A DNA stretch of 8,782 nucleotides from JBDSGC01 sp046594105 (lineage in GTDB: Bacteria > Acidobacteriota > Thermoanaerobaculia > Gp7-AA8): the NCBI GenBank assembly GCA_046594105.1, contig JBKJQB010000176.1, forward strand, positions 1 to 8,782. Direction: 5' to 3'. Each line of letters opens with the position of its first letter. Position 1 is the stretch's first letter. This document shows, in pieces, positions 1 to 6,262 of this stretch. The position numbers were made by a program, and so were the translations under genes. The notes beneath the pieces were generated by a model. The model ran no database searches. It had not been told where the DNA came from and worked only from the letters and a program-made list of their open reading frames with translations.

Positions 1-1212
1 CTCGGGCATCCCCAAGCCGCTGCGTACACGGTCGACGTTCTGCTGCATCTGATCCGCACCTACGACATCGACGGGTTGCACCTCGACCGGGTGCGCTACC
101 CCGAGGCTCCCATCGACTTTGCGCGCGGACAACGCATGGGCGTCAACGTCGGCTACAACGATGTGAGCGTCGCGCGCTTCAAGCAACGATACGGATCGAG
201 AGCGTCGTACTACAGCCTCACCGATGTCGGCACGAAGATCGCCGGGCACGTCATCACGAAGGGGGACGTCGGCTATCCGCGAACCAATGATCCGCTCTGG
301 AGTGACTGGCGCCGAGAGCAGGTGACCAATTTCGTACGTCGCCTCTACCTGAGCGCAACAGCCCTGAAGCCATCGATCCGCATCTCGGCCGCTCTGATCT
401 CCTGGAGCGAAGGCCCCTCGGCAAGCGGCGGCTTCGAGCACACCGATCCCTACACCTGCGTGTTTCAGGACTGGAGCGCGTGGCTGCGGGACGGCATCCT
501 CGATCTGGCCAGCCCCATGATGTACAAGCGCGAACACACCTCGCGGGAGCGCAGGCAGTTCAACGACTGGCTGTCGTTCGTGGTGACCACCGCGCACGAT
601 GCCGGGCGTCTGGCCGTCCCAGGACTCGGCGCGTACATGAACGCCATCGAGGGAACCCTGCGGCAGGCCCGCCGCGCGCGGACCGCCGGAGCGGACGGAG
701 TCATCTTCTTCGCCATGGGGGATACCTCTCCCCAGAGCAAATCCAACAGCACCAACCGCGGGCTGTCGAAGAATCCGTACGCTTCCAACCGGGCAACGCC
801 GAAGCGCACCAACAATGAATTCTTCTCCGCTCTCCGCACCGGCTCCTCCACTGACGGCAAGAACCGCTTTGAGGAAGCACGCCTCTCCCCTCTTTTCGGA
901 TCGAGCGCGCTGACGCCGATCAGGCCTCGAGAGACTACGGGCGCGGTGATGGGCACCGCCATTGGTTCTTCCGGCGAGCAGCTCGATGGGTACGCGGTCG
1001 AGATCAACGGCGCGGGCAGCACACGCACCATCCTGACCGACGGATCGGGATTCTTCGGCGCTTTGCGGCTGCCCCCCGGGCACTACCGCGCGCTGGTGCA
1101 CACGGTCAACGGGACCTTCTCATCGTGTCCCTTCGTGATCGAAGCGGGTGCGGTCACACGGACAGCGATCGCTTCGCACTCCCCATGCTCCGGCGGGCAG
1201 GAAAGCCGATGA
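1..1212 (+). CDS. Glycoside-hydrolase-like (GHL10/DUF187) protein with C-terminal regulatory-like beta-sandwich, 5' end missing
   Basis: The reading frame is open from the first base, so the start lies left of the window; 403 residues are visible. The segment YDIDGLHLDRVRYP (visible residues 21-34) is the hallmark strand-end motif of the GHL10/DUF187 TIM-barrel family, where the acidic residues line the putative active site. Later barrel segments are recognisable: an RISAAL strand near residue 127, DLASPMMYKRE near 168-178 and GADGVIFFAMGD near 230-241. After a linker, residues about 311-392 form a carboxypeptidase-regulatory-like beta-sandwich (GAVMGTAIGSSG, then TDGSGFFGALRLPPGHYRA), a common appendage of exported proteins in Acidobacteriota and Bacteroidota. 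Family knowledge suggests an envelope or secreted glycosidase acting on a cell-wall or polysaccharide substrate; the substrate cannot be told. It lies one base upstream of the YbaK-like gene and is probably co-transcribed with it. Confidence 0.82.
   Translation, partial: LGHPQAAAYTVDVLLHLIRTYDIDGLHLDRVRYPEAPIDFARGQRMGVNVGYNDVSVARFKQRYGSRASYYSLTDVGTKIAGHVITKGDVGYPRTNDPLWSDWRREQVTNFVRRLYLSATALKPSIRISAALISWSEGPSASGGFEHTDPYTCVFQDWSAWLRDGILDLASPMMYKREHTSRERRQFNDWLSFVVTTAHDAGRLAVPGLGAYMNAIEGTLRQARRARTAGADGVIFFAMGDTSPQSKSNSTNRGLSKNPYASNRATPKRTNNEFFSALRTGSSTDGKNRFEEARLSPLFGSSALTPIRPRETTGAVMGTAIGSSGEQLDGYAVEINGAGSTRTILTDGSGFFGALRLPPGHYRALVHTVNGTFSSCPFVIEAGAVTRTAIASHSPCSGGQESR
1199..1203 (+). promoter_or_regulatory. 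Ribosome binding site of the YbaK-like gene
   Basis: AGGAA lies inside the last codons of the glycosidase-like gene, 10 bases before the ATG at 1214. It supports that ATG over the longer in-frame extension, which would overlap the upstream gene by more than 60 bases. Confidence 0.6.
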
Positions 1213-1213
1213 G

Positions 1214-1702
1214 ATGACCGCGCTCGATCCGGAAGTGCAGCGCCAGCTCGACGTCCTCGGAGTGGCTCACGAAGTTCTGGCGTGCGATCCCGAGCTCGCC
1301 GATACCGACGCCTTCTGCTCGAGCTACGACATCCCCAGAGATCGCGCAGCCAACACCATCATCGTAGTGGGGAAGGGCGAGCCACGGCGCTACTTCGGCT
1401 GCCTGGTGCTGGCCACCACGAAGATCGATGCCAATCACCGCCTGAGCGCACTGGTGGGGATCCGGCGGCTCTCATTCGCAGCAGCCGACGAGACACGCCA
1501 GCTCTCCGGCCAGGCCATCGGCGGCGTCACCGTCTTCGGACTTCCCGACTCGATCCCACTGATCATCGACAGCGCGGTGATGGATCGGGAGTGGGTGATC
1601 GTCGGCGGTGGCAACCGCTCGTCGAAGATCCGCATTGCTCCCGGCGAATTGCTGAAGGTGCCGGGATCGCGTGTGGCGGAGATCGCAGTCCCACGAACCT
1701 GA
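1214..1702 (+). CDS. YbaK/EbsC-family protein (prolyl-tRNA editing-domain-like)
   Basis: The product has 162 residues and spans a whole YbaK/EbsC domain. This fold hydrolyses mis-acylated aminoacyl-tRNA (YbaK, ProX, the INS domain of prolyl-tRNA synthetase). Recognisable segments are ANTIIVVGKG (46-55), CLVLATTKIDANHRL (63-77), GGVTVFGLPDSIPLIIDSAV (103-122) and VIVGGGNRSSKIRI (128-141). The order and wording resemble the subfamily with ATT(R/K)xDxN and GGxTPxGLP motifs better than classic E. coli YbaK. The lysine usually found in the AKT motif near the N-terminal third appears as asparagine here (Asn47 of AANTI), so deacylase activity is uncertain. The start is set by AGGAA and by the stop-base-start junction (TGA G ATG) with the upstream gene, which suggests translational coupling. 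The stop codon lies in an inverted repeat shared with the converging gene. A single-domain cytosolic protein is expected. Confidence 0.83.
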   Translation: MTALDPEVQRQLDVLGVAHEVLACDPELADTDAFCSSYDIPRDRAANTIIVVGKGEPRRYFGCLVLATTKIDANHRLSALVGIRRLSFAAADETRQLSGQAIGGVTVFGLPDSIPLIIDSAVMDREWVIVGGGNRSSKIRIAPGELLKVPGSRVAEIAVPRT

Positions 1703-1720
1703 CGCCGCTCCCGCGTCAGG
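1698..1720. terminator. Inverted repeat at convergent gene ends, possible bidirectional terminator
   Basis: The arms CCTGACGC (1698-1705) and GCGTCAGG (1713-1720) are perfectly complementary over 8 bp around a 7-base loop. The left arm contains the TGA of the YbaK-like gene (1700-1702) and the right arm contains the TGA of the minus-strand zinc-ribbon gene (1716-1718, read as TCA). There is no T tract on either side, so it is not a classic intrinsic terminator. It may act as a pause or transcript-end-stabilising hairpin in both directions. Confidence 0.5.
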
Positions 1721-2723
1721 GCCGCAGGAAGCGACCGTCGCCGTTCTGCCGGAAGATCTCACGGGTCACGGCGTCCACACGCCAGTGCCCCAGGCTGCGC
1801 GGATCGGGCCCGCAGAGATCGACCACGTTCAGCGTGTAGCCGACGTTCTTGTAACCGAGGCTGCGAACTTCGACGCAGTCGGCCGGAATGTCATAGGACT
1901 TGCTCGAGATCACGAAGCTCTTCACCCGGGAGACGGCCTCCCCTTCCGAGAGCTCCGCGGAACGCGACGGAGATCTTGCCGGTGCGGGAGCGGCGGGAAC
2001 TGTTCTCTGGATCGGCGTTGGGATAGGCGCGGGCGACGGCTGGGCTGCCGGCGTCGACCGGGTCACCGGTGACATCGAGCCCGGGGCCGGCTGGGGGACA
2101 AAAATCGGAGGGCTCATCGCGGCTGGCGGCTGGACTTGCGGCGGCAGCTGCGTCGGGATGATCAGCGTGGTCGTTGCGGTGTTGTCGATGGTCGAAGTTC
2201 CCTGGGTGATGGTGGTGGTTGATTGCACACCGCCAGGTTCGCCAAGCTGCGAAACCGTCGCTGTGCCGCCGCCCCCCTCGCCGATGGTGTCTCCTGCCGG
2301 CCCCGCGGCTCTCACCAGCTTTCCCTCCTTTTGGGAGAAAGGCATTCCCATGAGGACAGCCCACAGGATCGCTGCGGTGACGAGGATCGCGATCGGAACG
2401 CCGAACAGCCACCATGGTCGCGCCGGTTTCGTCGAGGAGGAAGAAGGCGGAAGGGAACCGCTCATTGCGGGAGTCGCGGACGGAGCGATCGGTGTGGCAG
2501 TGGCAGCCACCACCGGCAACGACGGAGGCGGCGCGGCGCGATCCGGCATCGAGGACGCGGACGGCGCGGAAGCCACGCGCGTCACCGGCATCGGCGCGAT
2601 CATCATCGGATCGGTATCGGCCAGCAACTGGTCGATCGGAACTTTCGTCCCGCACTTTGGACAGAACGCCGACCCCGGCGGGATCGACGCACCGCATTGC
2701 GCGCAGAGATGTGAGTCATCCAT
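1716..2723 (-). CDS. Zinc-ribbon, single-pass membrane protein with conserved C-terminal module
   Basis: The product has 335 residues. An N-terminal zinc ribbon has two CxxC knuckles (Cys7, Cys10, Cys21, Cys24: CAQCG and CPKCG). A low-complexity Pro/Ala/Ser stretch follows (about 44-100), then one hydrophobic helix (about 104-128) introduced by ARPWW. Next comes a Gly/Thr-rich then Pro-rich spacer (about 130-255) and a compact C-terminal module (about 257-335) with SEGEAVSRVKSFV, GYTLNVVDLCG and GHWRVDAVTREIF. With a cytosolic ribbon and one membrane helix, the C-terminal module would lie outside the membrane. Such ribbon-helix-module proteins are common, but I recognise no defined function. 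I chose the ATG at 2723 because the ribbon starts right after it; a longer in-frame extension to 2882 translates the upstream repeat and is rejected. The SD is weak (GGA, 5 bases upstream). It lies downstream of ftsY and converges on the YbaK-like gene. Confidence 0.8.
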   Translation of the reverse strand: MDDSHLCAQCGASIPPGSAFCPKCGTKVPIDQLLADTDPMMIAPMPVTRVASAPSASSMPDRAAPPPSLPVVAATATPIAPSATPAMSGSLPPSSSSTKPARPWWLFGVPIAILVTAAILWAVLMGMPFSQKEGKLVRAAGPAGDTIGEGGGGTATVSQLGEPGGVQSTTTITQGTSTIDNTATTTLIIPTQLPPQVQPPAAMSPPIFVPQPAPGSMSPVTRSTPAAQPSPAPIPTPIQRTVPAAPAPARSPSRSAELSEGEAVSRVKSFVISSKSYDIPADCVEVRSLGYKNVGYTLNVVDLCGPDPRSLGHWRVDAVTREIFRQNGDGRFLRP

Positions 2724-2832
2724 ACCATTCCGCTGTCCAAGAACCGTGCCCTCGGACCAGCCCGGCGCGCGTTGTGTACTTTTCTTGCCGATATCACCCT
2801 CCGACGGCAGCGACGATCTCCACCGGTGACCG
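2724..2832. other. Upstream region of the zinc-ribbon gene, no gene
   Basis: This stretch separates the zinc-ribbon start from the first repeat copy. I find no coding frame with family signals and no convincing -35/-10 pair on the minus strand. It contains the short palindrome CACCGGTG at 2821-2828. The promoter of the zinc-ribbon gene, if it has its own, should be here. Confidence 0.4.
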
Positions 2833-2905
2833 CCTGCGCGGCAGAACGTTTTTGAACGTGATCTCGGCGGGGCCTGGGGCAACCATTACCACCGGCCGTG
2901 CCGGC
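2833..2905. repeat. 73-bp dispersed repeat, copy A
   Basis: Starts CCTGCGCGGCAGAACGT and ends in the palindromic hairpin CCGGCCGTGCCGG. It aligns without gaps to the copy at 5303-5375; by hand I count about 61 of 73 identical bases. It lies in the gap between ftsY and the zinc-ribbon gene, in the same orientation as the other two copies. Confidence 0.8.
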
Positions 2906-2910
2906 CTGGG

Positions 2911-3026
2911 CCTGCGCGGCACAACCTCTTGGAGCGTAATCTTGCCTCGATGGTGCGGTCGGATGTGTCGATGCGGAGCCTTGGGCAACCACCGCCGCCG
3001 GCCGTGCCGGCCCGGCCGTGCCGGCG
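2911..3026. repeat. 73-bp dispersed repeat, copy B, internally expanded with a doubled terminal hairpin
   Basis: Starts CCTGCGCGGCACAACCTCTT and follows the same consensus, but carries about 28 extra bases near 2945-2973, flanked by TCGATG direct repeats. The end is doubled: the GCCGGC-CGT-GCCGGC hairpin (to 3011) is followed by a second CCGGCCGTGCCGG unit (3012-3024). The copy ends at 3026, directly against the ftsY stop codon at 3027-3029. Confidence 0.78.
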
Positions 3027-3962
3027 TCATTCGAAGAGGGTGTCGACGTAGGCCGCTGGGTCGAAGGGGATGAGATCCTCGGCGGCCTCTCCCACTCCCA
3101 CGAACTTCACCGGGATGTCGAACTGGCGCATGATCGAGAGGATCACGCCCCCCTTCGCCGTGCCGTCCAGCTTGGTCACGATCATCCCGGTGATCTTCGC
3201 CGCCTCCAGAAACGCGGAGGCCTGGCTGACGCCGTTCTGCCCGGTCGTCCCATCGATCACCAGCAGCGTTTCGTGGGGTGCGCCGGGCATCTCTTTCTCG
3301 ATGACGCGGCGGACCTTGGTCAGCTCGTTCATGAGATGCGACTTGTTGTGGAGACGTCCGGCGGTGTCGATGAGGACGACGTCGGTTCCCCTGGCCCTAG
3401 CCGCCTTCACCGCATCGTGCGCGACCGCTCCTGGATCCGACCCCGCCTTGTGCTTGACCATCGGCACGCCGACGCGATCGGCCCACGTCTGCAATTGCTC
3501 GATGGCCGCCGCTCGAAAGGTGTCCGCTGCACCGAGCAGCACGGTCTTGCCTTCCGCCGTGAACCGGGTGGCCAGCTTGGCGATGGTGGTGGTCTTGCCG
3601 GTGCCATTGACACCGACCACCAGGATGACAAACGGCTTGAACCGTGACACATCGATCGTCGACGTCACCCGCTGCGGAATCAGTGCCCTGGTCTCTTCGC
3701 GCAACACAGCGGTCAAGCGTTCGACGCTGGTGATGCGCTCGTCGCGCACCCGCTGCTCGATGCGGCTGACCAGAGCCATGGTCAGTTCCGCGCCGACATC
3801 GGCGCCGAGCAACCCTTCCTCCAGCCCGTCGATGGTCTTCTGGTCGATGGGAAGATCGGGAGTCAGCGACTCCTTCACCTTCTCGATGATCTCGGTGTGG
3901 GTCATGAACAGCCCACGCTTCATTTTGGCGAAGAGCGTCTTCTCTTTAGATTCGTCGGGCAT
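3027..3962 (-). CDS. ftsY: Signal recognition particle receptor FtsY (SRP GTPase)
   Basis: The 311-residue product is a near-complete FtsY NG domain. It docks SRP-bound ribosomes at the inner membrane so that membrane proteins are delivered to SecYEG. An N-terminal helical N domain (about 15-100) precedes the GTPase domain: G1 GVNGTGKT (117-124), the insertion-box and G2 region with DTFRAAAIEQL (147-157), G3 DTAGR (199-203), G4 TKLD (263-266) and the closing GVGEAAEDLIPF (289-300). GTP-binding residues look intact. The long acidic A domain of E. coli FtsY is absent; the first 20 residues (MPDESKEKTLFAKMKRGL) are a short basic, amphipathic stretch that could touch lipid, as in other short FtsY proteins. 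The ATG at 3962 follows AGGGAA with 4 bases between; an upstream in-frame start at 3995 lacks support. The gene is 92 bases downstream of the ClpX-like gene. Confidence 0.96.
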   Translation of the reverse strand: MPDESKEKTLFAKMKRGLFMTHTEIIEKVKESLTPDLPIDQKTIDGLEEGLLGADVGAELTMALVSRIEQRVRDERITSVERLTAVLREETRALIPQRVTSTIDVSRFKPFVILVVGVNGTGKTTTIAKLATRFTAEGKTVLLGAADTFRAAAIEQLQTWADRVGVPMVKHKAGSDPGAVAHDAVKAARARGTDVVLIDTAGRLHNKSHLMNELTKVRRVIEKEMPGAPHETLLVIDGTTGQNGVSQASAFLEAAKITGMIVTKLDGTAKGGVILSIMRQFDIPVKFVGVGEAAEDLIPFDPAAYVDTLFE

Positions 3963-3966
3963 GAGG

Positions 3967-3972
3967 TTCCCT
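3967..3972 (-). promoter_or_regulatory. Ribosome binding site of ftsY
   Basis: On the minus strand AGGGAA lies 4 bases before the ATG at 3962. It decides between this start and the in-frame start 33 bases upstream. Confidence 0.6.
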
Positions 3973-4005
3973 GAATGCGGTGCGAAGGATCGCACGATTT
4001 GCTGG

Positions 4006-4029
4006 TAGCGCCGGCATCCTGCCGGCGGA
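4006..4029. repeat. Short palindromic repeat of the 'GILPA' type
   Basis: The core TAGCGCCGGCATCCTGCCGG contains a 7-bp stem, CGCCGGC (4009-4015) with GCCGGCG (4021-4027), around the loop ATCCT. On the plus strand it reads as AGSAGILPAE, a peptide string familiar from spurious ORFs in repeat-rich Acidobacteriota, Verrucomicrobiota and Planctomycetota. Here it lies between the stop of the ClpX-like gene and the ftsY RBS, with no T tract. Confidence 0.6.
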
Positions 4030-4054
4030 GTTCGCCGAGCAGTTACCGCTCAAC

Positions 4055-5146
4055 CTACCGTTTGTGAGCGGTTCCCTGCTCCCGACCGGAGATGGCGTGT
4101 TTCACCATCTGCTCGTCGACCGTCACCACCCGCGCATCGCCTTCCATCGGATCGAATTCGAGGTGGCGGATGACCCGTCGAAACGTTTCGCGGAGGGCGC
4201 GGGCGCCGAGCCGTTTCTGTCGCGAGGCGTCCCAGGCGATGGCCAGCAGCGCTCCACGGGTAATCTGCAGATCCACCCCGAACCGCTCAAAGTACGCGCG
4301 CGAAGTGCGAAAGATCGAACGCTCCGGCTCAACAAAAATCTGCGCCAGCTCCGCCTCCCCCAGATCGTTGAGGACGACGATCGATTCGAAGCGGGAGACG
4401 AACTGCGGCGTCATGCCGTAGCGGAACAGGTCGTCGTACTTCAGGTAGTCGCGCAGGTGGAACGGCATCTCCTCACGCACCTCGCCGGACGCCGACACGA
4501 CCACGATCGGCTTCATGGCCACCACGTCCTGTCCCAGGGTGGCCCGGCGCAGGACTGCGTCGTAGAGCTCCTCGAATGCGCCGCCGGCCACGAACAGGAT
4601 CCCGGAGGAGTTGATGTTCAGCATTCGCCCGTCGATCTCGTATTCGATGTTCTCGTTCTCCATCAGCGTGAGCAGCGCTTCCTGCGCCACGATCCCCCGC
4701 ACATTGGGAGTTCCGCTGACCTGGGCCCGGATCTTGTCGACCTCATCGACGAACACGATGGCGTGCTCCACCGACCCCACCAGCACTTCGACCGCCGCAT
4801 CGCCGCCGAACACCCGCCGGGCATTCACGAACAGCCGCCCCAGGACCGCGCGCCCGTAACCGTTGTGCTCTTCCGCCAGAACGTTGGCGTTGATGCGGAT
4901 GATGTTCGCGTATCGACTGAGGTCGGCGCGACCGGTCAGGAACTGCTCGACCGCCCGCATCAGCGTGGTCTTGCCCGACCCCGAGTTACCGATCAACAGC
5001 ATGTTCGGCGCAGGATGGCCAACCAGGTGCTTGACCAGAGCCACGGAGAGCTCGCGGATGGCGTCGTCCTGTCCCACCACGACTTTGCGCAGTTCCTCGA
5101 ACACCTCACGAGGGCGCAGAGAAAAGGTCTCGCTCACGCCGGGCAT
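4055..5146 (-). CDS. ClpX-like AAA+ ATPase without the zinc-binding domain
   Basis: The 363-residue product is a ClpX/HslU-clade AAA+ module. The pattern includes VVGQDDAIRELSVALVKH (23-40), Walker A GNSGSGKT (53-60), a pore-loop-like region with EEHNGYGRAVLGRL (92-104), Walker B AIVFVDEVDKI (129-139), sensor 1 ILFVAGGAFEEL (183-194), an arginine finger in GMTPQFVSRFE (Arg252) and sensor 2 GARALRE (314-320). All ATPase residues are present. Two ClpX hallmarks are missing: the N-terminal four-cysteine zinc domain, and the IGF loop that docks ClpP (the segment after sensor 1 reads RATLGQDVV instead). It is therefore probably a stand-alone remodeller or a ClpX paralogue with another partner; an HslU assignment is less likely because of the ClpX-like GGAF and FxxRF wording. 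The ATG at 5146 has no clear Shine-Dalgarno, and GTG at codon 4 is an alternative. It may share transcripts with ftsY. Confidence 0.88.
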   Translation of the reverse strand: MPGVSETFSLRPREVFEELRKVVVGQDDAIRELSVALVKHLVGHPAPNMLLIGNSGSGKTTLMRAVEQFLTGRADLSRYANIIRINANVLAEEHNGYGRAVLGRLFVNARRVFGGDAAVEVLVGSVEHAIVFVDEVDKIRAQVSGTPNVRGIVAQEALLTLMENENIEYEIDGRMLNINSSGILFVAGGAFEELYDAVLRRATLGQDVVAMKPIVVVSASGEVREEMPFHLRDYLKYDDLFRYGMTPQFVSRFESIVVLNDLGEAELAQIFVEPERSIFRTSRAYFERFGVDLQITRGALLAIAWDASRQKRLGARALRETFRRVIRHLEFDPMEGDARVVTVDEQMVKHAISGREQGTAHKR

Positions 5147-5215
5147 TGTTCAGGAAGGAGCGGACAGAGTCCAGAGACTCCCGGTCAATCGCCTCGGCTC
5201 CGGCGAATGGAACGC

Positions 5216-5248
5216 AAAAAAAGAGTGACGCTCTTGCGAGCGCCACTC
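5216..5248 (-). terminator. Intrinsic terminator downstream of the lipoprotein gene
   Basis: Read on the minus strand, GAGTGGCGCTC (5248-5238), loop GCAA (a GNRA tetraloop) and GAGCGTCACTC (5233-5223) form an 11-bp stem with one G-U pair, followed at once by seven Ts (5222-5216). This is a textbook rho-independent terminator. It closes the lipoprotein transcript 127 bases after its stop codon and 70 bases before the ClpX-like ATG, so the ATPase gene probably has its own promoter below it, or depends on read-through. Confidence 0.9.
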
Positions 5249-5302
5249 CTGAGCATCCTTTCTTCATCCTGCTGCCACTGCCGTCGGAACGGGCACTAGG
5301 AG

Positions 5303-5375
5303 TCTGCGCGGCAGAACGTCTTGGAGCGTGATCCTGGCGGAGCCTTGGGCAACCAGCGCCGCCGGCCGTGCCGGC
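5303..5375. repeat. 73-bp dispersed repeat, copy C
   Basis: Starts TCTGCGCGGCAGAACGTCTT and ends with the hairpin GCCGGC-CGT-GCCGGC (5361-5375). The last base touches the stop codon of the minus-strand lipoprotein gene (5376-5378). It has the same length and orientation as copy A. Confidence 0.8.
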
Positions 5376-6251
5376 TTAGTGGCCGTCTTTGCTCTTCCCT
5401 CGAACCTCGATCTGAATCGCCGTCAACGTGTGATCGTCGATCCGGGTGCCCATGCAATTGACCTCGTCGCCGACATGAATCTCCGCTCCGGTGATGATCA
5501 CGCCCTGTTTGCGGATGATGGTCTTGCCATCGATCTTGACGATCACGTCCCCTTTGGGCACGGTGCGCACGGTGAGCTGGGTGGCCGATGCCTCCACCAC
5601 GAGCCCATTGGCGGTGAGCGTCTCATGCTCTTCCTTTGGTTCCTCGACGCCTTCCGGGTTCTGCAGTTTGATCTGCACTGCGGTCTTGACACCGTCCTTC
5701 TCCAAGGCGGTGGCGTGAACGCGATCCCCAACCTTCAGGTCGGTCACCAGCAGGGTGGTATTGCCCTTCCGGATGCGTGTGTCCGCCGTAATCAGCAGGG
5801 TGACATCCTCGTGGTGGGAGGTGGAAATGACGATCGTCGCTGGGGTCACCGACTTGATGAGGCCCTCCAGCTGCAGCATGGGAGTGCTGGGCGCTGCACG
5901 CCGGCGCGAAGTGCTCTGGATGCTCCCGGGCTGCAGTCTCACGGTCATCAGCTGAGTCGAGGCCGGCACGTCCATCACCGAGTCGATGCCATCCTCGCGA
6001 GTGAAGCGAAGTTCGCCATTCTGCGGAACTCCCACGAAGGTGAATCCTCCGTCCTCACCGAGGAGCGCCGACATTCCGGTCCCCACCACCGCCACCCGAA
6101 CTCCTGCCGGAGACGTCGACGCCCCTGCCACAACCGTCACCCTTCCCGTCACCACCCCATCACCGTAGCTACCGGTGAGCGTCTCGTGGTTGCGACACGC
6201 GCCGAGAACGATCATCGAAAGAAAAAGCCAGCCAGCCTGTACCTTCGTCAT
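5376..6251 (-). CDS. Putative lipoprotein with a regulatory-like domain and two DUF5666-like modules
   Basis: The 291-residue product begins with a type II signal peptide: MTKVQAGWLFLSMIVLGAC with lipobox LGAC and lipidation at Cys19. Residues about 32-107 form a small carboxypeptidase-regulatory-like beta-sandwich (VTGRVTVVAGAS, then GEDGGFTFVGVPQNGELRF). Two tandem beta-barrel-like repeats follow, about 129-197 and 214-284. Each has the pattern G-L-(I/V)-x-x-x-(T/S)-x-x-x-(I/L)-x-(I/V), a central D/G-x-x-T-x-I-R-K and a GD-x-V near the end (KVGDRVHATAL, HVGDEVNCMG). This matches my recollection of DUF5666, whose role is unknown. Residues 200-210 are an acidic linker. The protein is expected to be membrane-anchored in the periplasm or on the surface. 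The start is fixed by GGAGG 4 bases before the ATG; the in-frame extension to 6524 runs through the leader terminator and is rejected. Confidence 0.85.
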   Translation of the reverse strand: MTKVQAGWLFLSMIVLGACRNHETLTGSYGDGVVTGRVTVVAGASTSPAGVRVAVVGTGMSALLGEDGGFTFVGVPQNGELRFTREDGIDSVMDVPASTQLMTVRLQPGSIQSTSRRRAAPSTPMLQLEGLIKSVTPATIVISTSHHEDVTLLITADTRIRKGNTTLLVTDLKVGDRVHATALEKDGVKTAVQIKLQNPEGVEEPKEEHETLTANGLVVEASATQLTVRTVPKGDVIVKIDGKTIIRKQGVIITGAEIHVGDEVNCMGTRIDDHTLTAIQIEVRGKSKDGH

Positions 6252-6255
6252 AAAA

Positions 6256-6260
6256 CCTCC
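6256..6260 (-). promoter_or_regulatory. Ribosome binding site of the lipoprotein gene
   Basis: GGAGG on the minus strand, 4 bases before the ATG at 6251. It is the strongest Shine-Dalgarno in the window and lies just after the T tract of the leader terminator. Confidence 0.75.
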
Positions 6261-6262
6261 AG

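Noticed and set aside
1900..2829. 309-codon plus-strand open frame opposite the zinc-ribbon gene, rich in Gly, Ala and Val
   Set aside because: It is the complement of low-complexity Pro/Ala/Ser codons, without start signals or domain motifs.
2724..2882. In-frame N-terminal extension of the zinc-ribbon protein
   Set aside because: The added residues translate the dispersed repeat (copy A) and its flank, and the zinc ribbon begins right after the ATG at 2723.
2833..3026. CRISPR-like array
   Set aside because: The repeats are too long, differ in length and sequence, are only two in tandem with a five-base gap, and there is no cas gene.
3070..4008. Long plus-strand open frame opposite ftsY
   Set aside because: It is a shadow of the FtsY frame with no family signal.
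3980..5299. Long plus-strand open frame (439 codons) opposite the ClpX-like gene
   Set aside because: It is antisense to a gene with intact AAA+ motifs, starts inside a repeat and has a His/Arg/Asp-rich composition typical of GC-rich shadow frames.
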